This document shows positions 24,947 to 36,300 of a stretch of 64,000 nt of DNA, piece after piece; position 1 is the stretch's first letter; each line of letters begins with the position of its first letter. The notes under the pieces are model-generated. The model did no database searches and was not told the origin of the DNA. It worked only from the letters and a program-made list of their open reading frames with translations. The position numbers were made by a program, and so were the translations under genes. Origin of the DNA: Flavobacterium seoulense. Lineage in GTDB: Bacteria; Bacteroidota; Bacteroidia; Flavobacteriales; Flavobacteriaceae. The stretch lies in the NCBI RefSeq assembly GCF_000695795.1, contig NZ_JNCA01000020.1, forward strand, positions 18,885-82,884, in the 5' to 3' direction.

Positions 24947-26181
24947 AGACTGGAAATTCCATTCATAACATTTTCAACTACAATGAAAACAAAGTAAAAC
25001 AAGATGTAGCAGAATGTATTGGTGAAGGAAATTATCCAATGGAAGTAGACAAAATGAATATCAATGTAAAATTAAATCGACTGTTAAAACAAGCTGCTTT
25101 AAATGATAATGTAAAACGTAATAGCGTACACATTTCGTTAAATTTTGATCCGTCAGAAACAGCATCACTATCTAAAGAAAAACTAATGAATATTGCTAAC
25201 ACGTATATGGACAAAATTGGGTTTGGACAACAACCCTATCTGGTGTATCAACATCACGATTCAGGGCATCCACACATTCATATTGTTTCAATTAAAATTA
25301 GAGAAGATGGAAGCCGAATAGATACCCAGAATATTGGACGTAACCAATCTGAAATAGCCAGAAAAGAAATCGAACAATCTTTTGGTTTAATAGTTGCCGA
25401 AGGACGTAGAAAAAATCAAAAACAGGAGCTGCAATCTATAAGTATGGGGAAAGTTCAATACGGAAGAATTGAAAGCAAAAAAGCTATTGCAAATATATTG
25501 AATCTAGTACTTCCTACTTATAAATATTCAAGCCTTCCTGAACTCAATGCAGTGTTGCAACAATACAATGTTTTAGCAGACCGGGGAAGTGAAAATTCAA
25601 GAATATTTCAATCAAAAGGATTGGTCTATCGAATACTGGATAAAAACGGCAAAGCTATTGGAGTTCCAATCAAAGCAAGTGACTTCTACAACAAACCAAC
25701 TTTGAAGTATTTAGAAGAAAAATTTGCCTCAAATAAAACGGGTCAATTACAACATAGAAACAGAGTTAAGAATGCTATTGATTTGGCATTATTGGGAAAT
25801 AAAACATCGCTTCCTGAATTGGAAAAAGTTCTAAAAAAGGAAGGAATCAATATTGTTTTAAGAAAAAATAACCAAGGACTACTTTATGGGATTACCTATA
25901 TAGATCATAGTACCAAATGTGTTTTCAACGGAAGTGCTCTTGGCAAAGCCTATAGTGCTAAAATAATACAGGAACGTTGTGGATTAAGTACTGAATTAAT
26001 GCAAAAAAACATATCGTTTGATTATGTTACTCAAGACCATAAATCTGTTGATTCTCATTTCGCAATTGGGAAATTAACTGATATACTTACCCAATCCGAA
26101 CATGTAAATAATTATGTTCCGAATCAATTGAAAGGCAAACGAAAAAAGAAAAAAAGAAGAGGACAATCTGATAATCAATAA
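24931..26181 (+). CDS. Relaxase / mobilization nuclease (MobB-like)
   Basis: A 416-residue relaxase. The metal-binding histidine cluster YQHHDSGHPHIHIVSIKI lies at about residues 105-122, and an early NKVKQDVAECIGEGNYP precedes it, as in Bacteroidetes MobB-type relaxases. It nicks oriT and stays bound to the transferred strand. The second half, RIESKKAIANILNLVLP then KLTDILTQ, is less conserved; the C-terminus is very basic (KGKRKKKKRRGQ). It overlaps the accessory protein gene and precedes the coupling protein by 11 bases. Confidence 0.92.
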   Translation: MVAIIKTGNSIHNIFNYNENKVKQDVAECIGEGNYPMEVDKMNINVKLNRLLKQAALNDNVKRNSVHISLNFDPSETASLSKEKLMNIANTYMDKIGFGQQPYLVYQHHDSGHPHIHIVSIKIREDGSRIDTQNIGRNQSEIARKEIEQSFGLIVAEGRRKNQKQELQSISMGKVQYGRIESKKAIANILNLVLPTYKYSSLPELNAVLQQYNVLADRGSENSRIFQSKGLVYRILDKNGKAIGVPIKASDFYNKPTLKYLEEKFASNKTGQLQHRNRVKNAIDLALLGNKTSLPELEKVLKKEGINIVLRKNNQGLLYGITYIDHSTKCVFNGSALGKAYSAKIIQERCGLSTELMQKNISFDYVTQDHKSVDSHFAIGKLTDILTQSEHVNNYVPNQLKGKRKKKKRRGQSDNQ

Positions 26182-26192
26182 AACTTAAAATT

Positions 26193-28181
26193 ATGGCAAT
26201 GCAAACTGGAGAAAACGAACAAGCTTTGAGGAAAATATTGGATATGACACGATTCATCAGTATCCTATTACTGGTAATCCATTTTCACTATTACTGCTAT
26301 GCAGCTTTTAAAGAATGGCAACTTGTGAGCCATTTTAGTGATACTATTTTAGGAAATATTCTCAATACAGGATTATTTAGCAATTTTTATAAATCCAAAC
26401 TCTTTGTGCTTGGATTTTTAATCATTTCACTAATTGGTGCTAAGGGAAAAAAAGATGAAAAACTAAACTATAAATCTGCCTTAGCTTACATTATTACGGG
26501 TATTGTACTTTACTTTATTAGCTCTTTGTTTTTTTACTTAAAAATGGAAGTTATACAAATAACCCTAATATATATAACAACAACTTCTGTTGGGTATTTA
26601 TTAATGCTATCGGGTGGTACTTTACTTTCCAGAATTATCAAAAGCAAATTGAATCACAAAGATATTTTCAATAAAGAAAATGAAACCTTTCCTCAGGAAG
26701 AACGACTGCTGGAAAATGAATATTCTATTAATCTCCCAGCGAGATATTATCTAAAAAATAAACTTAAAAACAGTTGGATTAATATCATTAATCCTTTTAG
26801 AGCTTTAATGGTTCTTGGGACTCCAGGTTCTGGTAAATCCTATTTTGTCATACGTCATGTTATCACTCAACATATTCGCAAAGGTTTTAGTATGTTTATT
26901 TATGATTTCAAGTTTGATGACCTATCTAAAATTGCTTACAATACCTGGCTACAATACAAACATATCTACCCTGTCCCTCCTCGATTTTATGTTATCAATT
27001 TTGATGATCTTAGCCGAACTCATCGTTGCAATCCATTAGAACCTTCTGCAATGACAGACATCACTGATGCGGCCGAATCAGCCCGAACAATTTTATTGGG
27101 ACTCAATCGGGAATGGATTAAACGGCAGGGAGACTTTTTTGTTGAATCACCTATCAACTTTCTGACAGCCATAATATGGTATTTACGAAAGTACAAAGGC
27201 GGTGAATTTTGTACACTTCCCCATGTTATTGAACTCATGCAAGCTGACTATGACAGTCTATTTACATTACTTAGAACGGAGAAAGAAATTGAGGTATTGA
27301 TTAATCCTTTTGTGAATGCCTATCTCAATGATGTCATGGAGCAATTAGAAGGGCAAATTGCATCTGCTAAAATCGCAATGGCGAGATTATCCTCTCCCCA
27401 ACTCTATTATGTTTTATCTGGTAATGATTTTAATTTAGACATTAATAATACTGATGAACCTAAGATTGTCTGCATGGGTAACAATCCTCAAAAAATTCAG
27501 ATTTACGGTGCGGTATTATCGCTATATGTTAGTCGTTTGATAAAGCAAGTTAACAAAAAAGGAAAGCAAAAAAGCAGTCTGATATTTGATGAATTTCCGA
27601 CAATCTATCTTAACAATATGGACAGTCTAATTGCCACAGCCCGAAGCAATAAAGTAGCCACTTGTTTAGGGATTCAGGATTTCAGTCAGCTACGCAAAGA
27701 TTATGGTCGGGAACAAGCGGATGTGATTATGAACATTACCGGAAATATTATCAGCGGACAGGTTACCGGTGATACCGCTAAACAATTGTCGGAACGATTT
27801 GGTAAGATTATGCAGGATAGAGAAAGTGTTTCAATAAATAGCGGAGATACTTCTATCAGTCGTTCCAAACAATTAGAATCAGCAGTGCCTCCTTCTAAAA
27901 TTTCTTCTTTAAGTTCCGGTGAATTTGTAGGCATGGTAGCCGATGATCCTGATTGTAAAATTGAATTGAAAACATTCCATTGTGAATTATTAAATGATCA
28001 TGAGGCTTTGAAAAGAGAGCAGGAAAATTATAAAGATATAGCTGTAATTCGAAAACTGGATAACACAATAGTACAACGCAACTACCTTCAAGTAAAACAG
28101 GATATTCAGGATATCATTCATTCTGAAATGGAAAGATTACTGAATGATCCTGGATTGAAATATTTTGTTCTTAAAAAGTAA
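26193..28181 (+). CDS. Type IV coupling protein (VirD4/MobC-like)
   Basis: A 662-residue coupling ATPase that brings the relaxase-DNA complex to the mating channel. Several membrane segments occupy the first 150 residues. The Walker A motif LGTPGSGKSYFV is near residues 207-218, and the Walker B region KQKSSLIFDEFPTIYLNNMD near 455-475. ATARSNKVATCLGIQDFSQL follows, as is typical of TraG/VirD4 coupling proteins. In Bacteroidetes elements this gene is often called mobC or traG, not to be confused with the VirB4-like TraG here. It is the last clear ICE gene on this side. Confidence 0.92.
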   Translation: MAMQTGENEQALRKILDMTRFISILLLVIHFHYYCYAAFKEWQLVSHFSDTILGNILNTGLFSNFYKSKLFVLGFLIISLIGAKGKKDEKLNYKSALAYIITGIVLYFISSLFFYLKMEVIQITLIYITTTSVGYLLMLSGGTLLSRIIKSKLNHKDIFNKENETFPQEERLLENEYSINLPARYYLKNKLKNSWINIINPFRALMVLGTPGSGKSYFVIRHVITQHIRKGFSMFIYDFKFDDLSKIAYNTWLQYKHIYPVPPRFYVINFDDLSRTHRCNPLEPSAMTDITDAAESARTILLGLNREWIKRQGDFFVESPINFLTAIIWYLRKYKGGEFCTLPHVIELMQADYDSLFTLLRTEKEIEVLINPFVNAYLNDVMEQLEGQIASAKIAMARLSSPQLYYVLSGNDFNLDINNTDEPKIVCMGNNPQKIQIYGAVLSLYVSRLIKQVNKKGKQKSSLIFDEFPTIYLNNMDSLIATARSNKVATCLGIQDFSQLRKDYGREQADVIMNITGNIISGQVTGDTAKQLSERFGKIMQDRESVSINSGDTSISRSKQLESAVPPSKISSLSSGEFVGMVADDPDCKIELKTFHCELLNDHEALKREQENYKDIAVIRKLDNTIVQRNYLQVKQDIQDIIHSEMERLLNDPGLKYFVLKK

Positions 28182-28228
28182 AATATTATTCTATGGAATA
28201 TATATTTGAATCTTAAAATCATAAAAAT

Positions 28229-28357
28229 AAATTTTTAAAACCGCTATAAACTATTAAATGTTTACTAAAAAAGATGTACTTCAATTCAATTTCTTTAGGC
28301 GTTTTGAGTGTTAGATTTTTTCTCTCAATATGATTAATTCCAAAACGTATTACAGAA
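28229..28357 (-). pseudogene. Possible transposase C-terminal remnant
   Basis: Read on the minus strand, this stretch encodes ERKNLTLKTPKEIEL followed by a short hydrophobic end and a stop. The R-x-x-L-x-x-KTPKEI form resembles the end of integrase-core (IS3/IS30-like) transposases; an IS1-like match is also conceivable. There is no start or catalytic region. The match is short and the call weak. Confidence 0.25.
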
Positions 28358-28579
28358 TGTAGATCTTTGAAGTACAGATGGAAATTTATGTAACAATAAA
28401 AATCATTAGTTTTGATTGAAAAACCTTAAAAAGGAGAATTCAGTATTATTAGTAACTTAACCAATAATAATGGTCTCCCGTTAGATTACTGTGGTGGAAC
28501 TAAAATAATAGAAAAACGATTTAATATTACTACAGGTACATTTACTGATATTTCGTAATAAAATCAATTTTTATAAAAC

Positions 28580-28740
28580 AAAAAAGATGAGAATTACTGC
28601 TCATCTTTTTTGTTTTTGTCAATACTTATTCTAATTCAACACATTATAAATTCAAAATCTCATAACACTAACTCTGAAACACTACCCAACATCAATAGGT
28701 TATAAATCTCATATTGCTAGCTTTGAAATACTACTTAGAA
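28580..28740 (-). repeat. Shared RHS-locus 3' flank, copy 1
   Basis: These bases, immediately downstream of the leftward 1277-residue RHS gene, resemble 59576-59700 downstream of the other RHS locus. Shared blocks are the terminator (aaaaaagatgag ... ctcatctt) and a stretch with attataaat, caaaatctcata and aacactac in the same order. Inside this copy the ttataaat...ctcat...gaaa.ac unit is present twice (about 28644-28685 and 28699-28735). Confidence 0.6.
28581..28610. terminator. Rho-independent terminator of RHS operon
   Basis: aaaaagatgag (28581-28591) pairs exactly with its complement at 28600-28610 around an 8-base loop. T-rich tracts follow on both strands, so it should work in both directions. 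It lies about 130 bases past the RHS stop on the minus strand. Confidence 0.8.
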
Positions 28741-28741
28741 T

Positions 28742-31700
28742 TTATTTAGCAATGTGATAATTTTTATTTATTATAATTTTACCATATTTATTAGTAACAT
28801 ATTTCACTCTATTAAACTCGTCATATACATAATTAGTTTCATTTTTTCTATTATCTATTGATAATATAACATTTCCATTTTCATCATAAATTTTCAAAGA
28901 AAGAGAAGACGTATTTGGTAAAACATTATAAAGTTTCAGTAATTCTGTTTTCAAATTATTTCCTGTCATATTTTGCAAATCAGAATAATTAACACTCAGA
29001 GCTGAAATCACATCATTATATTTTGAATTATTAATAGTAGCTATAGGAAATCTATAGTTATATCCCATCAAAACACAGTTAGAAAGCCCCTTTCCATTAG
29101 AAGTTTCTACTACATTACCATAATTATCGACGACTTCAATTTGATTATTTACTCTCAATGTAGTTTCATTTGTTCCAGATAAGTTTTCTTTAATGTAACA
29201 ATAATTTCCATTTTGAATCCAATTTATTTTTTCAACTGCAACAATGTTATCATTAATTTCAGTTATTTTCTTATTCATAAACCCTATGAAATTCTTTTCT
29301 TTTAAAAATGGGTAAATATTTTCAGAGTATGTAATATTTGAACATTCATTTTCTCCCAAACTATTCATTCTACATGTTTGAATTAAATTTCCATTTTCAT
29401 CATATTTAAAGTCTGTATTTGAAGTTAACACATTATTGCCAGATTGAAAAAACACCTTTTCTTCAGTGCTTTTTTTATTCCATACATCAAAAGTATAGAT
29501 AGGATTTGAAGAATTAATTGAATTATAAATAGAGTTTAACTTTTTTTCATATAAATAATTAATTTCTTTTAATAAATTACCTAATTTATCATAGTACTCT
29601 TCTTTCATTAATTGTCCTGTTCTTGTTAAATCTAAATCCCCTTTATTAAAATATTTTATTGTTTTCCCATTTGAACTTGAACCACTTCCCTTTTCTTCAT
29701 CTGTTACTTTTCCATATATGATGGTTGAATCATCAAACAATGTGTTAGAGTCGGTATAAGAGTAATTTGTATACGTAATTGATCCTAAGCCATTATCTGA
29801 CTTTATTTGACTAATTACAATATCATATATATTATTATTGATTTTATTATCTATTAATTTAATTCCATTCAAATTTTTTCGAGTAAAAAAAGGAAATTGC
29901 CCTCCAAATTGTTGACCTTGGCGATTTGGCATATGTAACTGTGAAGGAACAGTTTGTAATAATACACTTTGCAATTGACCATTTATTTTGTCAATATAAA
30001 AGTATTTTGCTTCTCCAACATTATTATTAGTTCCAATTGACCAAAAAGATCCAAAGATGTAATCACCGCCACTAAAACAGAAACTCGGATAATCATAATT
30101 TGTAATCTGAGATATTGCTGAATAGCCTTGGTTATATGTTCCATAGATAGTTTGTCCACTTATAAACAAATCCTGAGCAAAAGCATATCCTGAAATATAA
30201 TGATAGTTAAAAGATTTATTAATCATTGGTAAATCTGTTGCCATCCAAGAACTTGTATTTGGATTAAAGCGTCTAAAATCATGTGCATAAGAATTATTAA
30301 TCCACCTTAATCCTAATAACTTATTTTCCCCAAAACCTTGAGTGGTTTCAATATTTAAATCAGTGACAAAATTTTTTGCTCCACTAATTGCTACGGCACG
30401 AAAAAGTTTTGATCTACCACCAATTTTTAGCCCAGAAAAGATATTATTTCCAATACTTAAAAAAGGGTAGTTATCATCATACGCCCCAAGAACATTGTCA
30501 ACTCTATTTAAATTATAATTACTATCCCATCTCATTAAAAATTCTGGATTATCACCGGCTACCAAAGTACATATCGAATTACTAGCATATATTGCACTTT
30601 TGGATGAAATATCTCCAATATGATATGTTGCATAGTTAGTCCATGATTTAGTTTGCCAATTTTTTTCTGCATTTAAATAATGAAAGTAATATCTATCGTA
30701 ATGACTCTGATTACTTGGAACATCAATTGTAGGCATATCAATTCCAGTCACAGAATTTACAGATATTATAAAATTATTTTTTGCTTCATAATAATAAGTT
30801 CCACTATTTTGAGAAATTAATTTTTCATTCCAAGATGAATTATTCCATGTGTAAGTATATAACTCACCAGATTTATTATTACCAATAGCTATAAAATTTT
30901 CTGTTGAAAGGAGTACTGGGTCTTCTGTAAAATCATCATTGTTTTTTCCTCCTGTATTTAGATTTGTTTTAGTTATAGTACTCCAAGTCCCATCCGAAAG
31001 TTTATGAAATAAATAAAGACTCCCTTTTTTAGTATTTCTATCGTATATTAAAGCTGCGTAAAAATCATCTCCAAACACAAATTTTACATTGTCTAATATG
31101 AAGTTACCTGTACTTGCCGTGGGATTTATCAGTCTTATGTTTTCTGGAAAATAAAATTTCGATTTAATCCATGCTCTACCATTCCAATCATACCTATCTA
31201 TCAAAAATGGCACCATGGGTGTATCTCGATTACCAAAATTATTTATTGAAGTTCCATTAGTATATAAATCCAATTTATAATTATCGCTTTGGTATTTGGC
31301 GAAAAGTGTTGAATTAAAAGGATTATTTAATGAATTACCTCCTATAGTATTGTTATTATTATTAAATAATAATTTTTGCTCATAAGTATAAGTTATAGCC
31401 CCACCCTTAGGATTTGTTTTAGTTTTTAATCCTCCAGCAAAAATTCCTGAAGTATAGTACTCATATTTCTGAGACCCTAAACTTGAATCAAAAACGCTCT
31501 TTTTAGTAACTTCAGTTAAATAACGTTTAGTATTTTCTAAATTTGACGCACTTTCTAGCTTATAATCTAATACAGTATTTGTTACAATTTGATTATTACT
31601 GTTATAACAAACAACTGAATTTAAAAAATATTTTTCATATCTTTCCTGATAAGCATCAGGTTCAACCATTTCTGTATGTGGCTCATAATATTCAACAGGA

Positions 31701-32548
31701 TTTTTCAAAGTATAATTCAGAACTATTTTCTCACCTGTCTTAGAAGTTATTTGCTTTAAGTATGAAGCCTCGGTATGAGTAGGGCCTGTTGTATTTACTC
31801 TTTGTTCTGTTTTTAGATAACTAAATTCTAATTCATTATTCCATTGATCTTTTAATATAGATAAATTCCATGTTGTTGTATGTGTGCTTGCTCCGTTTAT
31901 TTCCTTTGAGTCACCTATCCAGTTATCCCAAGCAATCACATTTTCTCTTGTATTATCTGTATTTCCATATATATATGTTTTACCTTTTTCGTCTATAACT
32001 AACCAGTAGTCAAGTACAGTTGTATAATAATTTGATAAATCATAAACAATATTTGATTCATAATACTTAATAATATATGGCAAGTTTTTTTTTGCTTTGA
32101 ACTCCCATATTCTAGGTCCTTCTGTAAGTATAGGTGAATTAGGTACCGATGGTCTTTGTACACAAATTAATTCAACACCATTTAAGTAAAATGTATCATC
32201 ATCTCTAGATGCTGTTTGTTTGGTATCAGCAATGATTTTGGGAACTCCCATATTCCAACCAACACCTAAAATACTAGTGGGAAAATATCTATTTTGATAC
32301 TGTGCCTGTTTAAAAACATTTGTACCATCGTAGTTAAAAGATATATTATAATTAACTGACCTACATGCAATTGATGCTATATCAAGAGTCTCCTTGATTT
32401 TTCCTGTTGATGAGTTTAAACTAGAGCCTAAATCTACACCTGAATCATGATTGCTCGGTGTTTTTATATCATCTTTACTTTTTATTTCTTGATTTTGTGA
32501 AAAAATAGTATTACTTATTATTAGTAGTAGATAAATTACTTTTTTCAT
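28742..32548 (-). CDS. Secreted RHS/YD-repeat protein without obvious toxin tip
   Basis: A protein of about 1268 residues. I choose the ATG at 32548, which starts a signal peptide (MKKVIYLLLIISNTIFSQ) and has a good ribosome site, AGAAGGA, upstream; the frame itself extends nine codons further. The N-terminal part (LDIASIACRSVNYNISFNYD, then GVGWNMGVPKIIAD) resembles the SpvB/TcaC start of RHS proteins. The middle has propeller-like repeats (FIAIGNNKSGELYTYTW), and the end carries YD repeats (DENGNVILSIDN, YDEFNRVKYVTNKYGK). It stops just after these, without the conserved RHS core end or a toxin domain. It follows the immunity candidate by about 140 bases. Confidence 0.75.
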   Translation of the reverse strand: MKKVIYLLLIISNTIFSQNQEIKSKDDIKTPSNHDSGVDLGSSLNSSTGKIKETLDIASIACRSVNYNISFNYDGTNVFKQAQYQNRYFPTSILGVGWNMGVPKIIADTKQTASRDDDTFYLNGVELICVQRPSVPNSPILTEGPRIWEFKAKKNLPYIIKYYESNIVYDLSNYYTTVLDYWLVIDEKGKTYIYGNTDNTRENVIAWDNWIGDSKEINGASTHTTTWNLSILKDQWNNELEFSYLKTEQRVNTTGPTHTEASYLKQITSKTGEKIVLNYTLKNPVEYYEPHTEMVEPDAYQERYEKYFLNSVVCYNSNNQIVTNTVLDYKLESASNLENTKRYLTEVTKKSVFDSSLGSQKYEYYTSGIFAGGLKTKTNPKGGAITYTYEQKLLFNNNNNTIGGNSLNNPFNSTLFAKYQSDNYKLDLYTNGTSINNFGNRDTPMVPFLIDRYDWNGRAWIKSKFYFPENIRLINPTASTGNFILDNVKFVFGDDFYAALIYDRNTKKGSLYLFHKLSDGTWSTITKTNLNTGGKNNDDFTEDPVLLSTENFIAIGNNKSGELYTYTWNNSSWNEKLISQNSGTYYYEAKNNFIISVNSVTGIDMPTIDVPSNQSHYDRYYFHYLNAEKNWQTKSWTNYATYHIGDISSKSAIYASNSICTLVAGDNPEFLMRWDSNYNLNRVDNVLGAYDDNYPFLSIGNNIFSGLKIGGRSKLFRAVAISGAKNFVTDLNIETTQGFGENKLLGLRWINNSYAHDFRRFNPNTSSWMATDLPMINKSFNYHYISGYAFAQDLFISGQTIYGTYNQGYSAISQITNYDYPSFCFSGGDYIFGSFWSIGTNNNVGEAKYFYIDKINGQLQSVLLQTVPSQLHMPNRQGQQFGGQFPFFTRKNLNGIKLIDNKINNNIYDIVISQIKSDNGLGSITYTNYSYTDSNTLFDDSTIIYGKVTDEEKGSGSSSNGKTIKYFNKGDLDLTRTGQLMKEEYYDKLGNLLKEINYLYEKKLNSIYNSINSSNPIYTFDVWNKKSTEEKVFFQSGNNVLTSNTDFKYDENGNLIQTCRMNSLGENECSNITYSENIYPFLKEKNFIGFMNKKITEINDNIVAVEKINWIQNGNYCYIKENLSGTNETTLRVNNQIEVVDNYGNVVETSNGKGLSNCVLMGYNYRFPIATINNSKYNDVISALSVNYSDLQNMTGNNLKTELLKLYNVLPNTSSLSLKIYDENGNVILSIDNRKNETNYVYDEFNRVKYVTNKYGKIIINKNYHIAK

Positions 32549-32687
32549 TTTCCTTCTTGTTATTATGAGACACATTATTTATGTCATTTATACTTTTTTA
32601 CCTTTAAAAACAATATAAATCTCACTTAATATATTATCTTTAAGTAACGTAATATTTGTTTCTTTTTTTATAATTACATATAGATAA

Positions 32688-33320
32688 CTATTTTTGAAGA
32701 TCAATTTTCTTATAATTATTAACATACCGATCAATAATTTTTAATTTTAATTTAGTATTAAGTAAAACATTATTATCTATTAATTGAAATAGTTCTTCAA
32801 GTTCGCTTTCTTCTCTTTTCCATTTAAAATAAGCGATAAAATCAATGATATAATCATTTTGATAATTATCCATTACCCATTTTATTTCATTAATTGATTG
32901 CTTCCAATATATTGTAGACACAATACTTCTTAAAGCTATATCAAAATAATAAGAGTACTCTATTGATTTTGGTTTGAAATGATTAATTATTTTTTTTATA
33001 AAATCAATTGCCCAAATAGTTGACAACATAGAACATAAAGTCAATAATGGAGAAATATTTTCTTTATCTTTTTTGAAATCAAAGAATTCTATATTCGCTT
33101 TAATTACATCTTCACTTTCTTTAGCCAAATCTAAAAACTCAATAATTGTTAAACAGACAAATTTTTCTTTATCTGTACCATTGATCGCTAAAGATTTTAT
33201 TACAGAAAAAAACTCCTTCCTCTGTAGATTATTATTAATAATTCGATACTCATGCTCCAATTGATAAATAGGCTCTGACTGAGTTGAAGCATTTATAATT
33301 TTAAGAATTTTTTCTTTCAT
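32688..33320 (-). CDS. Candidate immunity protein for the RHS toxin
   Basis: A 210-residue helical protein with no signal peptide, so cytoplasmic. It is rich in K, E, I and N and lacks a motif I recognise; the run of amphipathic helices (FVCLTIIEFLDLAKESEDVI) suggests a HEAT-like solenoid. Its start codon follows the stop of the RHS toxin gene by one base, so the two are co-translated. A small helical gene immediately after an RHS gene with a variable tip is the classic immunity position. Function is inferred from this position. Confidence 0.65.
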   Translation of the reverse strand: MKEKILKIINASTQSEPIYQLEHEYRIINNNLQRKEFFSVIKSLAINGTDKEKFVCLTIIEFLDLAKESEDVIKANIEFFDFKKDKENISPLLTLCSMLSTIWAIDFIKKIINHFKPKSIEYSYYFDIALRSIVSTIYWKQSINEIKWVMDNYQNDYIIDFIAYFKWKREESELEELFQLIDNNVLLNTKLKLKIIDRYVNNYKKIDLQK

Positions 33321-33321
33321 A

Positions 33322-36300
33322 CTATTTTATTAAAGTAATTTGTGAAGGAGGTACAATTGTGTTGAATTTATATTGAGGTACTCCATTCACCCAATTTGTT
33401 CTTGGACTAAAAAATATAGGTTTTGCATTAATATGTAAAATATTATATCCTTTATCAAACTTACCTTTTGTATCCGGCCATAATTTTTGACTATATAATT
33501 TGGTATTAAATTCAGATGGATTAGAAACATTTTTAACATATTCCCATTTAGTCACAAAACCTGAAATTTCAGGATTCAATCCCTTTGAAAGGATATTTTG
33601 GGCACCTGCAGGAGTCGTAACATGAACAAATGCATCATCTGCAATACTCATTCCACCCAAAGCTGCCTCTTTCGGCATCTTGTTAAGAGCTGCCTGGTTG
33701 TATTTTGCTTCAAGTTCAAAAAACTCTTTTTGCAATTGAGTTTGCTCTATTTGAGCAGCAGTTTGTTTTTGTACTTGCTTATTCTCATAATAACTTTTAG
33801 AAGTTTGCACTGCAAAATTTATCTGTGAACTAACAAACGCTGATTTAGCAGAATTAATACCTTGGCTTATCGATTGCTCCATTGTATTTCCCTGAAGTAA
33901 ACTAAAGCCTGTTCCAAGAGTAAACCCTGTAGTACTTGATGCTGCTGTCTGAGTTAAATATTGTTGTATTAATCGGTTGGAACCTACTTTAGAGAATAGA
34001 TTTCCATAAACTCCAGTTAATTTATCCCCTATAGCACCTCCCATGTAAGCTGATATACCAGACACTGCTCCAGCTTGAATAGTCTGTCCTATATCAAAAT
34101 CATCAAAGCTATAACCATTTGTTTTTACTTGTCCATACACATTATTTCCTATTCCAAGCATTACTGATCCTCCCACAAAATCTCCAGTTGCAGCAGTATA
34201 TACACCTGAACCAGCTCCAGAAAGGGCATAATATGCAAAATCACCAATATTATCAATATTATTCCAATTCGTAGCTACGTTAAATATCAATCCAACTCCA
34301 CCTCCTACAAGAAGATGTATCCACTCTCCATCTGGATCAGTTAAAAAAACTGGGTTATTACCTAATGCCAAGTAAGGACTTGAAAACTGGTTTTGTGGAT
34401 CTGGAGTCATCCATCTCCCTATAGCAGGATCATACATTCTAGATCCAAAATCATACAAATTTAGATTTTGCTCAGCATTATATTCCTTACCCTGCAATTT
34501 ATATAAGTAAGTTGATGCCAAGCTGTTTGATATTTCACCAGAATGAGTCATTCCATAAGCGTAATAATCTGTTACAGATTGTATTTCAGCAGTGCTTATC
34601 GTTCCTGAACCATCTATATCCGAATAACTTAAACGGTTGTTTCCCTGTTGATCACTATATAAATAGACATACTTAAATGTATTATTTGAATTGACAGCAT
34701 AGCCTTCATCGGTAGGATAAAATTGTAAAACGCCATTTAAATATTGAAAGCCTCCTAAGTAATTTGTTATTGTTGTATTACTTCCATCAATATATTCTTT
34801 GGATAATTTTACTCCAGAAGCATCATATTTAAACTTAATTTTTTTTCCATTAGTAAAACTAACTTCTTCAACTAAGTTCAGGCTATTATACTTAATAATA
34901 TCAATTCCTTTATTTCTATCTTTTATGAGATTTCCATTAACGTCATATTCATAAGTATTTTCATTACTACCTGCCGTTAAATAACTTGAATAACCTATAT
35001 GAGTGTCTCCTGTTTCGTTAATTTTTACAACTTGATTTCCTTCATAATTATATGTGAGTTTATCCATTGTAAGCGTACCGGGTTGTGCCAAAACATCACC
35101 AGAACGATCGAGTGAAGTAATATTTCCATTTGTATCATAATTAATCTTTTCAAAAAAACTATTGGTATTACTACTATTATTTAAATCATTAAATGTTGCT
35201 TGTTTTAATCTATTAAGTTTATCAAAAGAATAATTATAGGTTTTGAGTCCTGAACCAGGTATAGCAGTTTTCCATTGAACCTGACTAATATTTCCCGTAA
35301 ATAATGGAGTTGCAGTACTAGTAGGGTTATTGTATTTGATTTCAAGACCAAACAAGCTTGTTCCCATATCGTTTGGATCATTAATTTTGGTAAGCCATCC
35401 TCTAATATTATTAGTATAAGTAACTAATTGAAGTGGGGTTGAAGCAGTAGTTAAGCCTCCTACCTTTTTCTGCTTAAGATTCCCTATTTCATCATAAATA
35501 TTTTTTACGATAGTCTCTTCGTTCTGATCATTAACTTTTTGAAATATTCCAGTTACTCTTTCTGCATAATCATATTCGTATCTATCATTAATAACAAGAT
35601 CATTTGTTTGATTATTATCTTTTTTGTGTCTTGTTACAGTACTAATTAATTTATTTCTAAAATCGAAAGTAGATTCTATTTTAGTGTACCCCCCTAATAC
35701 ATTTTTTTCAAAACTATAAATAGGTCTTGCATCTTCATCATAATAAGTATAAGTTTTTGTCCAAGTATTATCACCTATTGTTTTTCTTAAATTAGCTGTA
35801 ATTAAACCTCTTGTATTGTTAGTTACACTTTGACCATTTATAGAAGTAGGAGTTATTGGTTTGTCTACATCTATAAAATTATAATCATCATAATATGTTA
35901 TAGATTGAATTTCAGAAATATTGGTATTTGGAAATGCAGAATTACTATATTCAAAAGTAGTGCCTCCTAAAAATATACTGGTTGAGCGTTGCTCTATATT
36001 ATTCAAATTTGACACATTATTATTTATATAAGCATCCACCTGCGCTTGTAAATCTGCTCTTGATAAAGTGGATGAATATTTTCCTGTATATACAACTCTT
36101 TCAGAAGCATCATATTTTGTAAATAACCATATACCTTGACTTTTTAAAGCTTCATCTTGTGTTAATATTGGTCTATCTAGTTGATCAAATACATTATATT
36201 CCCACCCTTTACCTGGAGTTTTCTGTTCTATTTTTCGATTATATTCATCGTACTTATATTGGTAGCATAAAATATCTAAAACATTTTGCAAACCATTTTC

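Larger units (their letters stand above)
28182..28741. other. Non-coding junction region with remnants, end of ICE genes to RHS locus
   Basis: About 560 bases without an intact gene. They hold a possible transposase remnant (28229-28357, minus), a 38-codon open stretch ending at a stop at 28556 (plus; NNNGLPLDYCGGTKIIEKRF) that looks like the end of a lost gene, a strong terminator (28581-28610), and a repeated 3' flank (28580-28740). This is a candidate area for the ICE boundary, but I see no tRNA or clear attachment repeat. Confidence 0.45.

Noticed and set aside
1..28181. Tellurite-resistance function for the TraI-position genes (TerB-like labels)
   Set aside because: The proteins have signal peptides and lie inside a tra operon with no other ter genes, so a transfer role is more likely.
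28580..28740. CRISPR-like repeats
   Set aside because: Only two or three degenerate AT-rich units without regular spacers or cas genes.
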